Source: Guadua angustifolia
Lineage: Eukaryota; Streptophyta; Magnoliopsida; Poales; Poaceae
Reading direction: 5' to 3'
DNA length: 64,000 nt
NCBI GenBank assembly: GCA_036346375.1
Contig: CM070502.1
Coordinates: 73,052,224 to 73,116,223 of the forward strand
In this document: positions 46,165-58,805 of the stretch, piece after piece
How the letters are laid out: every line of letters begins with the position of its first letter
Numbering within the stretch: position 1 is the first letter of the stretch
Program-made: the position numbers and the translations under genes
Notes under the pieces: generated by a model
The model's database searches: none
Seen by the model: the letters and a program-made list of their open reading frames with translations, nothing else
Told to the model about the DNA's origin: nothing

Positions 46165-46657
46165 TAGGGATGGCAACGGGTTAGGTCGGTGCGGATTTTA
46201 CAAAACCCGACCCGACCTAAAACCTGAATTGAAAAACCCAACCCGAACCCGAATGTCCTATCGGGTAAAAAACTATACCCGAACCCGGCGAGTACTCGAA
46301 ATCCGACGGGTACCCGACGGGTTTGTGTAGTATGGGTGATAATAGGTTGGGTCGGGTGTGGGTTTTACAAAACCCGACCGACAAGAAACCCGAACCCAAA
46401 AACCCAAGCGAACCCGACGGGTATCCGAAAACCGACCCTAAACCCGACGGGTACCCGGAACCCGACGAGTACCCGATGGGTATGTGCGGTATTTCGGGTA
46501 TCCGATGGGTACCCGTGGGTGAAAATTAGAACCCGAACCCATTTCGGATACCTGACTGACCTGAAGAACCCGCGGGTAAAAATTAAAACCCGAACCCGAC
46601 TTGATCGGGTGCAAAATCCGCGGATACCTAAACCCGCGGGTCCAATTGCCATCCCTA
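46165..46657. mobile_element. hAT-type MITE, complete (493 bp)
   Basis: The 12-bp terminal inverted repeats are TAGGGATGGCAA. The exact 8-bp target duplication is GTGATGAA (46157-46164 and 46658-46665). The interior is built from ACCCGAACCCGACGGGTACC-like words, with a partly repeated internal section. No transposase. It is the reference copy for the elements at 7293 and 28686. Confidence 0.92.
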
Positions 46658-46724
46658 GTGATGAATTGAGTTGGTAATGTACTATTGAGGCACGGTCTTT
46701 GGATAGTGGATATATTAAAATTAT

Positions 46725-46985
46725 GGAGCTGTTTGGTTTGAAACTAAATTTGCCAAATCAAACCTTACCAAAAATTGGCATGACAAAAATTTGGTCACCA
46801 AATTGGTAGCCAAGATTTGGCCAACAATTGGCAAGAAAATGAACTAGGGTGCCAATGGAGAAGAGAATCTAGCCAAAATTTGGTTACAAATTGGTTGCAA
46901 ACCAAATGCTTGCCAAATTTGATCAATACTACCAAAATTTGGTAAGGCAAATATTAGCAACAATTAGAAGCAAACCAAACAGCCC
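46725..46985. mobile_element. MITE with GGGCTGTTTGGTTT-type ends (261 bp)
   Basis: Left end GGAGCTGTTTGGTTTG and right end GCAAACCAAACAGCCC are inverted repeats. TAT flanks both sides (46722-46724 and 46986-46988), as in 3-bp-duplicating Harbinger/Tourist-like elements. The interior repeats CCAAATTTGG/CCAAAATTTGG words. Related text occurs at about 56220-56400 and 58480-58650. Confidence 0.65.
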
Positions 46986-47290
46986 TATATACATTTAGGT
47001 GGATAAAGGTTGCCATATTTGAGTATTGCCGAAGGGGTCATCTACATAGGTTATAATATAAAGACAAACCACTACACTTGGACAATGAGACGTAATTTTT
47101 AGTATCAACCATAGTGTGTAGAAACATCAGAAAAGGCTACCATATGATGATGTGTTATAATCTTCACTTTGGGTAAGAGTAGATAACAAAAATAGGTGTG
47201 AAGCTGGGATACGCTGGAGGCCCAATGAAGGACACAAACCAGCTGTGGTTGCCTTGGCACTATATTAATCACCATGAGATGAGTACTGCA

Positions 47291-47440
47291 GTTGTTAGTC
47301 AGAGTACAGTATTGCGTTGTTAGTCGGAGTACTGTATTATGTAATTAGTCAGAGCACAGTACTACGTTGTTAGTCGGAATACTGTAATGTGTTATTAGTC
47401 GAAGTATTGTACTACGTAATTAGACGGGAGTGCAGCTGTT
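47291..47440 (+). repeat. 25-bp minisatellite, 6 units
   Basis: Units begin GTTGTTAGTC/GTAATTAGTC at 47291, 47316, 47341, 47366, 47391 and 47416, exactly every 25 bp. Odd and even units alternate slightly in sequence, suggesting growth by 50-bp dimers. Non-coding. Confidence 0.88.
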
Positions 47441-47639
47441 AGCTACGAGTCAGTGGGATTAACTAGGGAAGGTGTCCTCAGCTTGAGTTAGCAGGTTTGG
47501 AAATCTAATATCTAAGTAGTCATAAACATTATGGGTTCCTAGCTGCGGTTAGGTTTGCTATGGGTAAAATGGTACAAAACCTATGTATGGTCAAATCATA
47601 AATTCATGCCTATTTTCTGGATTGGAGGCCATAGAAGCT

Positions 47640-48180
47640 AAGTCTGTCTCAATACAAATGCTAGCAGTATTTTTGGATAATTAAAAATTCTCAACACTAC
47701 TTTTCTAATTAAAACTCTAGTTTCTGAAATTGGTGTTGGAGGAAAGGTTCGCACTAGATGGATATGGAAAGTGCTTGAGATGGATGTGGAGAAAAACTTC
47801 ATATAATGCATTTTGTTATTAATGTTTATTGAATACTTTTGCACTCACTCTTGCTAAATCCTCCTTTGCTTAGAGAATGGTTCCAGAGATTAATCTTTCG
47901 GTTGAGACATGGATCCCAATTGACTTACCTACGAGACATAGGGTGAGAAGCACCCACAAAATCAATGTTACTTTGATGAAGACTACCAAGAGGGTTAAGA
48001 GATGAAGACTACCAAGAGGGTTAAGATGTTGGATAGACAGTGCTTCACCTTCGTCAGTCTGTGGAGTCATTATTACTTTTGGTATTATATACATGTAATA
48101 CTTGGATCCTATATTTAATTATGTACTGAACATGTAGCCTGCGTGACAATGTAATGTAATAAAGTTTCCGTTTCAGTCTC
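47640..48180 (+). mobile_element. Possible LTR tail remnant
   Basis: The text resembles the 3' end of a plant LTR: a CACTCACTCTTGCTAAATCC-like segment, then an AATGTAATGTAATAAAG polyadenylation-like run at about 48147-48168. It includes a 26-bp tandem duplication (GATGAAGACTACCAAGAGGG, starting at 47975 and 48001). No borders were found. Confidence 0.3.
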
Positions 48181-48760
48181 TAATTATTGTTTTGTTGCAA
48201 TACTTTGAATACGGTATATTAACTGCTAAAGTGTTAGGTCCATTCGATATTTTATTAGCGAATATATTTAGATCAATGTAATTACCTCAGAGTTAAAGAA
48301 AAGATTACTGTCGTTACCTGGGTTAATTATACAGGTCGCCACGTATATACGGCTGTATGCAACATTTGCACAAACCCGCACACTTGCATTGATACATTAG
48401 CCACATATATAATGACCAATCAGCTCTACAAAATGAAGTTAAACCAATATCTCCATTTGACAAATCAGTCAAGCTATACATAATCTCTTCTCTTTTGTTC
48501 TTTCAGTCTCCCAACTCTCCATTGCTGCAAAAACTCTTTACTTAATCTATGAGCTTCGATTTACATGAAACTATACGGTGTAAACGCATGTGCCCCTCCT
48601 CACTTTTTTTCTTGGAGAGACACCTGCATAAGAATCTCGCAAAGGAGTCGACCCACCATGCTGCCATTATTCTGTTTCTGCTCCCATTGCCTTTCTGTAT
48701 AAACTGTTCGCAATGGAGGAGGAGGACGACGTACGGTTGGTTCATGCGCTAGCTAGCCTT

Positions 48761-51700
48761 TCACGGCTGTACTCCGAACCACTTTGAGAGCAGGTGGCGT
48801 TTCAATTTGATCACCAGCCTGAACACCACGTAGCACGGCAATTGCATGAACGCGACGGCGAAGTACCTGCACACGAAATTCTGTCAACTTGTGATCACAG
48901 CAAGTTCAGTAAATAGGCTTCACGCGAAACGCAGGAGAAAATGCTGCTGTAGGGAGGTAAATGGCATTACCACAGAGGTGCTAGATTAGCCGACAGGTCG
49001 AGGAATGGGTATGGCCACCTGCCGAAATTCACATCATGGCACATATTTAGCGACAGAGAAATGAATTGAAAGTACCACTCAATCTTACTGCAGGAAGGGA
49101 ATGGAAGCTGGAAAATTTACCAGATTGGAGTTGATGCATGGACGATCCATTGGAAAATGACGTAAAGAGCAGTCCAGAGGAAGAAGTACGCGATTCGGAA
49201 CCAAGGGAAGCGCTGTAAAATCGTGTAAATTCAAATGTGGTGAGTAAGCTGTAAAAGCATGCGTGAGGTTCTTGCTTGAGTGATCAAGTTCAGCATTCAT
49301 CGGCTTACCAAGCTATTCAGGGCTGCTTCACCAAGCAGGAAAACAGCATTAACCGAGTGCATTCCTATCAACAACTGTCAAGAGAATTCAAGTTAGTGAA
49401 CTGCTATTGCTAGATGTCGGGTGGGAAAGCCCTGAAACGACATGTATACTTACAAAATTTAGGTTGTAATCTTTGATGGTAAGGAATGGGAAAATGATGA
49501 ACCAAAACACACAGTCTGTAAGCATCACAGCGCCTGCATTTGTCTAACAGAGATGGAAGTCATGATACTAGTGTGATCAAAAGGTAGTAAATGAAAACAC
49601 AGATTCCTGCATTAGTTGCTAGATCTCAATTTTATTAGCATGTGCAGTAGAAGTCATGTGGTCAGGTTGAGAGATTGCAACTGCCAAGATAGCTCAGCTT
49701 ACATAAAGATAAACAAGGAAAATAACTTAAGCAGTCAACCAATAAGTGTGTGATAGCTTCCCTTTTCTAGACTATGAGAGACTGATGAAAACCAGAGTTA
49801 AGCAAATTGCAAAATCCTTAAAAGGACATTCACAAAGAATCCTAAGATATTCCTGCTTTTCTTTTCGGAAAAACAAAGGATCCTAAGATAAGGTACATTA
49901 AAAATTGGATTGTACAGTGTAGACGATAGCCCGATACTAATGGAGCTTACTCGGAAGCTATAGCTCCTAGGGTATTATCCATGGAAATATCTATTAATTC
50001 TTTTCTCTGCCCTATTCCAGCCTAGGTAGATATTCAGTCACCATTTTGATACAGTTAGGCCTAGCACATCAACACAAAGGAAACATGTTGTCTTTATTCC
50101 TGATGCCACTACTAAAAGAGTCAGCCATACACTTCAGAAAGGGGGTAAAGGTTGATTCAGCTCTTCAAGTGCTAGGAAATATGAGACTGAGCATCTGGAC
50201 TGGACCAACAACAAGATGGGTCATGCAGGAGGCCACGTACAAGCCCTTGAGGTATGACCGGACAAAGATGCTATGTGGGCACATCTAATCTTTGGAAACG
50301 GAATCCAATTCATAAGCGTAGTTTATTTGTTAGCGCATGATGGTAACTACCCAGCACTAATAATTGCATCTGAAAAGCAAAATGAGAACCCCTCTATCTA
50401 TGTATGCAGATGTCAGTGCTGATGTCCCTGCTCAATAAGAAACCTGAAAAGGCCTCAAGTGGATAATATTTCAGAGCTTATGGTAGTATGGAAGCCCATT
50501 TACCTGATAGATGATCTGGAGCAGGTACCCCCAAAATCCAGCAATCTCTCTCTCGCCATCTTCTCCGTCGAAGCTCGGTTTAGCAGCAGCTCCGCGAGCA
50601 ACGTAAGAGGCATGCTCGACGTCTGAAGTCACCGCGTCAACCTTCTCATCGGCAAATCTGCTGCACCCGTAGATGGACAGCGCCGTGCCAAGCTGAACAG
50701 TTGACAGAACAAACTTCGTTTCAGATAACGATTGTGCTGATGTAAAAGGTCCTTGGCATGCATCATTGGTTTGAGGAATTCAGTGAAGAGACAAACTATT
50801 TGGTCGTGAAAGAGGAAGGGCCTACCCCGAAGTAAATCGTGACCAGGGTGAAGGTCCACCTGCGTCATAGACAGTCCAACAACCATTTAGAAGAAGCTGG
50901 GAACAAATGCTAGCTCTGAGAGCAGGGTTACAAGCACCAACCACTGTCAGATCTTAATTTGTAGCGATCTTTGATGCTACCAACCAGTCATACACTTACA
51001 CTACACGATTTATTAAAGGAAAAAAGGTACACTAGAGATTTGCAAAGGAGCATAATTTCAAAAGGCATTTAATTAGCTTTATATCAGCAATCTTGAATGG
51101 AAAAGGAAGCCATAAGCCCAAGTGGCTAGTTGGAATGGGTATTCTCACAACACTGTCCATTAATCAAGCTTGATGCTAGACCATACAAGTAATATAGCAA
51201 CGCCAGCTAGCATGTACTGCTGCTTATGGTCGGTTATGATATTGTACGGCACAAAAGATTGTTTCTTAAATGTGCTTCACAAAACATGTACCGTGAAGTC
51301 CTTTCCAATTATTAAATTGGAGTAATGCATCACAAATAAAACATTTTTCTAAAATGTACTGCTACAAAAATCTGTACTGGTGAAGAACAAAACTCGACAG
51401 GTAAGGCGCCTCGCTTGCTGCCGAAGTTAAGTAGCAAACTGTTGCTAGCCATCAGTTGTGCACAGTAGATCAATAGCAATGCAAGGAAATTGCTTGAGAA
51501 TTTTATTGTTCTTTAATCAGGAAACATGCATGTTCAAGACCAGTTGCCTCATGGGAAAGCACCCTTTATTCCCTGCGAAATCTAAATTACAAGAACAGAG
51601 AACAAATGCCAAAGTTCCTGACCACATTACATTGCCGGTTCAAGCACCACTTTGAAATATGAAAGATTTAATCAATGGCAATGTATTCCTTTCTTTAAAA

Positions 51701-52336
51701 AAGATATCTTTATCCAACTTTGCATCTACAACATATAAGTAAAAAAAAACATTTTTCTCAGAACAAAATGGGTTGAAATATGAAAGATTTAATCAATGGC
51801 AATGTATTCCTTTCTTTAAAAAAGATATCTTTATCCAACTTTGCATCTACAACATATAAGTAAGTAAAAAAACATTTTTCTCAGAACAAAATGGGTAAAA
51901 AGAGGAAGTAAAAGAACTAGTAATGAGTCACTTACTGAGTGTAGTAGTAGAAGATGTCGCCACCATCGGAGATGACAATGACAATGAGCAGGCTGAGGAG
52001 GACGAAGAAGGAGATGAGCCTGTAGGCGAGCAGCCACGCCGGGTGGATGTCCTGGAGGCACGGACGCCACGCCTCGTCGTCGTAGAGCAGCCCGGGGCGC
52101 CTCTCCTTCCCCTCGCCTCCGCCGCCGCCTCCCTCCGCGCCGGCGCCGCCCGGTCGGCGGTCGGCGCCCGAGCCCTCGTGCCGCCATATCAGGTATACCG
52201 CGACGGCCATGCAGCCGAACACCCAGAGCGCGCAGACCGCCACCCGCCAGTGCAGCCAGTAGTGCAGGTCCGACGTGTCCGCCGTCACCGGCGGCTCCCA
52301 CGACCGCGTTGACGAGCCCCCTGTGGTGAAACGCAT
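48761..52336 (-). CDS. Multi-pass membrane protein of an uncharacterised plant family, complete, 8 exons
   Basis: Minus-strand exons are 52336-51936, 50859-50826, 50692-50504, 49543-49454, 49374-49309, 49212-49121, 49018-48971 and 48866-48761. They join to 1026 nt, or 341 aa plus TGA; all borders are GT-AG. The N-terminus MRFTTGGSSTRSWEPPVTAD precedes hydrophobic segments at about residues 32-51, 104-122, 136-156, 216-232, 239-258, 268-285 and 310-328. A Gly-rich, variable loop lies at about 55-82. Conserved-looking blocks are DIHPAWLLAYRLISFF, TQWTFTLVTIYFGLGTALSI, NAGAVMLTDCVFWFIIFPFL, MHSVNAVFLLGEAALNSLRF and WWPYPFLDLSANLAPLWYFA. This agrees with the Arabidopsis At5g62960/At3g27770-type transmembrane family as I remember it. 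Function is unknown. No catalytic motif was seen. Confidence 0.92.
51652..51893. repeat. 121-bp tandem duplication in intron 1 of the membrane-protein gene
   Basis: The block TTGAAATATGAAAGATTTAA...GAACAAAATGGG occurs at 51652-51772 and 51773-51893, almost identical (the second has a few extra bases in an AAGTAAGT stretch). It sits 40 bp from the exon-1 donor. Confidence 0.85.
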
Positions 52337-53230
52337 CTCCCGCGGTCAGTCTCCAAGGACACTAGCCTGATCTCGGAGAGCATGTACTGCCCCAAAACAC
52401 GCAATCTCTTCTGTTCTTGGCGCCCCAACCAGATGATGAGATGAACAGCTCTTGGAGCAATGCGCAGAGCAAACAACTCGATCGAAACAGCAGTGCTCCG
52501 TTTCTCCCTTGTAGCTAAAGGAGGCGGCAATGCAGGCGGCGTTCTTGCAACCAACCAGCAACAAACGGAGGAGAGCACGCGGGTCGCATGCAGGGGAGGC
52601 AAGGAAGGATCGCGCGAACGCGAGCGGGAGAAGAAACAGTGGCGATGAGAGAGATGCCAAGCTTTGCGTCACAAGCTAAGCCAGCCTCGCCTTCCCTTTC
52701 CCCTCCTCTCCTCTCCTCTTCCTCTTCCTGTTCCTCACTCACTCAATCACTCACTCCGTCATCAAACAAGGCAAGCAACCAGGAAAACAATCAAACAAAC
52801 AAACAAACAAGCGCGCGCTTTTGCCTATCAATCCACCTATCTATCTGCGTGTTGTTACAACGGCAATGCGAAATGCGGGGAGGGGATTAAAGAAAGCAAG
52901 CAAGAGAGGAGGAGAAGAAGGTGAGGGAAGATGCTTGCACGCATCAAGAGGGGAAATTAAAGCTAAAAGCTAAAACGAGGGGAATGAGATGCTTTGCTTC
53001 TTCCTCCTTTGCAGGGAAATCCGTATATATATACATCTCTCTCTCTCTCTCTCTCATCCTCTTAACTCATTCTGGCCTCACCCCTTCCCTCCCAATGGGG
53101 ACACACAAATTGTTTTTAATCCACTGTAGAATCTCCCATAATCTGAATCAAGCAATCAACCCCTCTCTTTCTCTCTCTCACCCTTGGTAGCTTGGCTGGT
53201 TGGTGCCTTGCTGAGTTGGTTGCCGTCTTG
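52337..53230 (-). promoter_or_regulatory. 5' UTR and promoter region of the membrane-protein gene
   Basis: CT-rich on the plus strand (GA-rich in the transcript sense), with a (CT)n microsatellite at about 53036-53057 next to GTATATATATAC on the minus strand (53025-53037). That could serve as a TATA element about 690 bp upstream of the ATG, with a long 5' UTR or an unseen leader intron. Further CT repeats lie at 52700-52750 and 53164-53182. Position-based inference only. Confidence 0.35.
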
Positions 53231-55040
53231 GATTGACCAGGGACAGCCACGCAGCTCGGCTGGTTGGCTCTGGTGCTGCTGCACTGCATCTGCATGGCAA
53301 TGAGCTAGGTTGCTTTTGGGCCCGTCAAATCCAGTCTAAAGTCGCCAAAAACATGGTGGTTCCACAGCCACCACCGACCGACACAGTCTTATGTGTCCTT
53401 TTTCTTCCATTTGCATTTCAAGAACACAAGACAGCGAAGTAGCTTTTCAAATCTTCAAGCTGGGATGGATGGTGTTGGAAGTGACTAAGCAGCTATTTGA
53501 AGAAACTGAAGAAATAAATGAGAGGGAAGAAGAGAAAAGGAGTGATTCTATATATACTTCACCGAAAAAGTTGGTTTGCAAGATATACTTGACTGAAACA
53601 TATTTCTTGCATACAAAAAAATAGGTAAATTACACCTCCTTATTTGATTTGTTTAAATTTATTCTTATGAGCATACAAGGATCTTTTGGGGGGAAAGGAG
53701 GAAAAAGCAATATGTTGAATTCCATATAATATAACTCTGTCTAGAACACAAGAAATTCACGAGAATTTCGCATGAATCTTACAGGAAATGGTTCAACTCC
53801 TATCGGGAAAATTCTCGTGTTCCAAATGCGGCCTAGATATTAGCACTTTTGTGCGTGGAACCGAGGTTTTTACATCTCATATCAAGGGCAATGGTTTTCT
53901 GGTAACAAATCAAAAACACATTGGCTTCTGGTCGTTTTGTAAAGAATCTGGGGGCAAAGGTGATTTCTCGGACATTTAGCGGAACCGCCTACGTACCTTG
54001 CCGGCCAAGGTTTGGAATATGTTCAGAACTAGATAAGATCACCATGGAGTGGGCATCTCTTCCAGAGGTAGCTAGCACAACCTACGTACGTACTCTAAGG
54101 AATAAATCAAATTACAGACAGAGGAGGGCCACATGCGTGCAGCATGATCGTAGCATTTGACAAAGTTCTACGTGATGCATACTAGCATTAGCTAGGATTG
54201 ATGATTGTATTTTGGCGAGATCGATTGTCTCAGAATTGGATGGAGACTCAGAGAGAGAGAGAGAGAGGTTGGCCATACGATGAGCGTGATTGCCCAATGA
54301 ATGGCTTGTCCTCTTGCACTTTTGGGCGCTGCTGGCTGTAGCATCTCTCATCTCAGCGAGGAAGAACAAACAATGGAAGGGGGTCGCTGCGGCATGATTC
54401 TCTGTGACCCAGCTCATGGACTTTTTGGCGAATTGGTCAGTCAATTGGCTGTCTGACAAGATTGCCAAACAGATTAACGGATGGCTAGGGTAACTAAAAT
54501 AGTGCAATTAGCTAGGCAACGTATCATGCATGATGATTACGGTCAGTGGCACAAGCTAATCTTGTGGGGCATGCATTGTGTGTGGTTTATTAAGAGTGGA
54601 GGAGATTCTCTACAGTTGATGCATGGCTTTATGATGGATCCCAATGTGATAGCTTGATGATCATGTAATAAAACATTGGATAAACTAACAAGCTAGTGGG
54701 AAAGTGAAAAGGAACAATTAATGGATACAGGTTCATACTTGTTGTACTTTGTTATGCCAATCTTGTTCAAACCAAACGACAGCATAGTTGATATATCAAT
54801 TCATCATTGGTTATATAGCTTATAAGTGGATGTTTGAGTGATTATTTGAAAATCAATATGCTATATATACTACACGTCTTAGTATTAAGCTTTCGTTTTC
54901 ATGCATGATGGAAATTGTCAAGATTAGAAACTTAAATATCTCCATCAATTTGCCCTATACAGCAGTGTGAAGAATCGTTAGTTCTAGTGGAAACTGTCAT
55001 ATAAATTGATATGTAGCTTGTTATTAGCTTATTGTGGATG
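53231..55040. other. Intergenic, no gene seen
   Basis: Mixed AT-rich sequence. TTCCAAATGCGGCCTAG near 53819 resembles a MITE end. A (GA)n run lies at about 54249-54267. A minus frame at 54507-54112 is open but has no recognisable domain, and its low-complexity SLSLSE stretch comes from the GA run. Confidence 0.4.
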
Positions 55041-57411
55041 CACTCTGATAAGCACTGCAAAGCACAATCAACAGTTCAACACTCAACAGCCAAGACAGTG
55101 GAACCTCAACCCTTGGAAAACAAACTATCCAACCACAAAGAATCCCAGGGCCTAAGAAAAATTAAATTTTTTTGTTGTCTAATCCTAACTAATTTATGCA
55201 AGGACCTAGCTAAAGGAACATATCACAAGGTCAGCCATCACTCTCCATAAATAAAGGGAAAGCAAAATCTGGAAAAACAAAGGTAGGAGAAAGAGAAAGG
55301 CAAAAGGCAGCTGAGTACACATTGGCTTATACTACTAACTAATAATACTAACCATAGGCACTAAACTAAGGTGTTTAATGGACAAAAAAGAAAGCAAGAC
55401 AATTAAGCAAAACATGCACATGTCAAAGCTGCTCTTGTGTGTTAAAAGCAAGATTTTGTCACCCCACGCAAACAAATATGCATGCTAAACCCAGTTCTAA
55501 TGTCAGCCAAGCACCCTGAATATGTACTAATTAATTTACCGCACAAGCTTACTCTAGTCGCTATCAGTTCAGTGTGCAATTCCCCACCCAGATGAACAGT
55601 CCTCAAACGATCGAATCTCGGAGTAATTAGCACGATCCAGTTGGACCAAACAGAAATCATTTGATGCAAGATGTTTCTTCACTGTGTGCGGGGCTAAAAC
55701 CTGCATTTATATGGCAGGGTTTTCAGCCTTGCTTTGCCTGTATGCCATGGAAATGGAACGAGCGTCGGTAGCTTCTCATCATCTACTTGCCATGATCCAT
55801 GGCCCATCGATCGATGATGCCGATTGCTAGGAGTAGTGTCGCAGAGCGAAGCGATGCCGATTGCCACAGTAGTGGTGTGCTACAGTGACATTCTTTCTTT
55901 CTTTCCTTGTGTCTCTCTTTCTCGCTGGGAGAGAAGAGCGGACAGCAAGGGAGGGACAGCGTCGCTTTCGCGGTCTCCGTCTTAACAACTCACGTCGGAG
56001 GACGAGAACGAGACCATGGAGGAGCTGTGCTGCTGCTGCTGCATGGAACTGTGTGCCAAGTGGAGGGCCCAATCATTCCTCCATCTCGACCCCACGTTTT
56101 AAAAAAAAAAAAAAAAGAGCGGCAGGAGCTCTATCATGCAATTAAGAAGGTTAAAACAAAGAACAACAGTTAATGTTTACACAACAGAATCTTCGGACAA
56201 CAGAGAGTTTGTACAACGGAAACAAAGATTTGTTTTCCTACTAAATTTTGATAAGATTCTCTTCTCTCTTTGTTCTCTAGTTTATTTTCTTGCTAATCTA
56301 TGTTCAAAACATTAGTAGTTCATTTGATGATCAAATTTTAGTAAGGTTTAGTAAACCAAATTTGGCATTAAACCAAACAGACTTAAAACATACTAGCAGT
56401 TGGAGATTTTCTTTTCTTTTCTTTTTTTCAGTAGTTAACTGTCTTTTGTGTATCTAATTAATTTGCTTCATCTAATTATGCCTGTTTGGATATTAGAATT
56501 GGGCATGGAATTGTAGAGTTGGAATTGGTTTTCTGAATAACTAGAAGAGGGGCCTTCCAAGTTGGAGCCATAACCTTTTTTTTTAATGGAAGCAGTAGAG
56601 ATCGAAGACCCCTACGGCATATATATGTGTGTATATTTACATATGTGTGTGTGTATATATATATATATATGTGTGTGTGAATAAAAAGAGAACAAGAATA
56701 TGTACAAAAATAAAAAGGAAAAAACAAGCTCAAATTAGGGGAAAAGATCAAGATAAAGAATCTAGCCAATCAAATAAGTTTTGTTCATGCTGCTCTTTAA
56801 CGTGATGCGCATGCAGAGAGAGCTCATTTATAAATATTCTTTTCCAGTTTGATATACTTAGAGCAATACTCTCAAATATCCAATCATTCCTTGGTTTCCA
56901 GATTGCCCAAGCTGTGACAGTAATAATTTTCATATAGAAGATAGAGTTAAAGTTGTTCTTGGCACGTTCTACCTTTTGAACAATATCCTGAGTATTATCC
57001 TGAATCGCACGAAAACACCATCATCGACCGAGTCTCGAGCGCACCTCCTCCCTTGTCGATCCCCATTGCCAATTCTTCCCTCTCTCCGGCGAGACTACGG
57101 CGGTCCGGCAACCACTCCCGTGTGCCCTCCAATGGATTTGTCCTTTCCCTCCACGGCTCCACCCACCTTCACCAACGATGACAGACGATCTGATTCTCTG
57201 GCGACTGCTTCTTCTTCCTCCGGCCTCCTTCAACTCGGGAGGCGGTGGCCCCTTGCACTGCAGCCAACGGCCCCCACAGACCTCCACCACCGCTGCCGAT
57301 GAGCCTCCACGGCCAAGCCACACGACAGGTGTGGCATCGACGCCAACCATATACTTACGTGATTTGGACGTACGTGGCTTGTAATTTGGTTTCCATTCAA
57401 CAATTTCTTTG
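55041..57411. repeat. Tandem duplication, unit 1 (2371 bp)
   Basis: It starts CACTCTGATAAGCACTGC and is followed directly by unit 2 with the same start at 57412. It contains a conserved ~1.05 kb non-coding segment (to 56095), a MITE-like stretch, and a MITE entered by an L1 3' end. The minus frame at 56072-55827 is present in both units but is Arg/Leu-rich and looks incidental. Confidence 0.9.
56576..57010 (-). mobile_element. 5'-truncated L1 (LINE) 3' end, unit 1
   Basis: On the minus strand the frame encodes IVQKVERAKNNFNSIFYM, then TAWAIWKPRNDWIFES, WKRIFINELSLHAHHVKEQH and FDWLDSLS. This is the typical C-terminal tail of plant L1 ORF2. It is followed by a CCGTAGGGG-containing 3' UTR and an A-tail (T run at 56576-56584 on the plus strand). 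Its own target duplication was not identified. Confidence 0.75.
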
Positions 57412-58805
57412 CACTCTGATAAGCACTGCAAAGCACAATCAACAGTTCAACACTCAACAGCCAAGACAGTGGAACCTCAACCCTTGGAAAACAAACTATC
57501 CAACCACAAAGAATCCCAGGGCCTAAGAAAAATTAAATTTTTTTGTTGTCTAATCCTAACTAATTTATGCAAGGACCTAGCTAAAGGAACATATCACAAG
57601 GTCAGCCATCACTCTCCATAAATAAAGGAAAGCAAAATCTGGAAAAACAAAGGTAGGAGAAAGAGAAAGGCAAAAGGCAGCTGAGTACACATTGGCTTAT
57701 ACTACTAACTAATAATACTAACCATAGGCACTAAACTAAGGTGTTTAATGGACAAAAAAGAAAGCAAGACAATTAAGCAAAACATGCACATGTCAAAGCT
57801 GCTCTTGTGTGTTAAAAGCAAGATTTTGTCACCCCACGCAAACAAATATGCATGCTAAACCCAGTTCTAATGTCAGCCAAGCACCCTGAATATGTACTAA
57901 TTAATTTACCGCACAAGCTTACTCTAGTCGCTATCAGTTCAGTGTGCAATTCCCCACCCGGATGAACAGTCCTCAAACGATCGAATCTAGGAGTAATTAG
58001 CACGATCCAGTTGGACCAAACAGAAATCATTTGATGCAAGATGTTTCTTCACTGTGTGCGGGGCTAAAATAAACCTGCATTTATATGGCAGGGTTTTCAG
58101 CCTTGCTTTGCCTGTATGCCATGGAAATGGAACGAGCGTCGGTAGCTTCTCATCTACTTGCCATGATCCATGGCCCATCGATCGATGATGCCGATTGCTA
58201 GGAGTAGTGTCGCAGAGCGAAGCGATGCCGATTGCCACAGTAGTGGTGTGCTACAGTGACATTCTTTCTTTCTTTCCTTGTGTCTCTCTTTCTCGCTGGG
58301 AGAGAAGAGCAGACAGCAAGGGAGGGACAGCGTCGCTTTCGCGGTCTCCGTCTTAACAACTCACGTCGGAGGACGAGAACGAGACCATGGAGGAGCTGTG
58401 CTGCTGCTGCTGCATGGAACTGTGTGCCAAGTGGAGGGCCCAATCATTCCTCTATCTCACCTCACGTCTATGTAGATTAAATTTGGTAAATATTTGATTT
58501 CCTATTAAATTTTGATAAGATTCTCTTCTCTCTTGGTTCTCTAGTTCATTGTCTTTGCCAATCTATAACCAAAACATTGGTAGTTAATTTGGTGTTTAAA
58601 TTTTGGTAAAGTTTAGTAAACCAAATTTATCATTAAACCAAACAGACCTAAAATATACTAGCGGTTGGAGATTTTTTTTTCTTTTCCTTTTTTTTCAAGT
58701 AGTTAACTGTCATTTGTGTATCTAATTTGCTTCATCTGACACGCCTATATCTGAAAAGGGAACAATTTCTCCTCAAACCGGGCTCCGTGAATTGCGCTGC
58801 ACCTT

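Noticed and set aside
51831..52312. Frames of 129-156 codons overlapping exon 1 of the membrane-protein gene
   Set aside because: Shadows of the true exon (52336-51936). Only the chosen frame continues through seven further exons.
54112..54507. 131-codon minus-strand frame
   Set aside because: The Ser/Leu stretch is the translation of a GA microsatellite. No splice partners, no domain, and not preserved elsewhere.
55827..56072. 81-codon minus frame present in both units of the tandem duplication
   Set aside because: Conservation between units only reflects their recent duplication. Composition (Arg/Leu/Ala-rich over a CTG-repeat stretch) is not gene-like.
57021..57431. 136-codon minus frame within the L1-containing MITE
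   Set aside because: It crosses the unit 1/unit 2 junction and is frameshifted in unit 2. GC-rich incidental frame.
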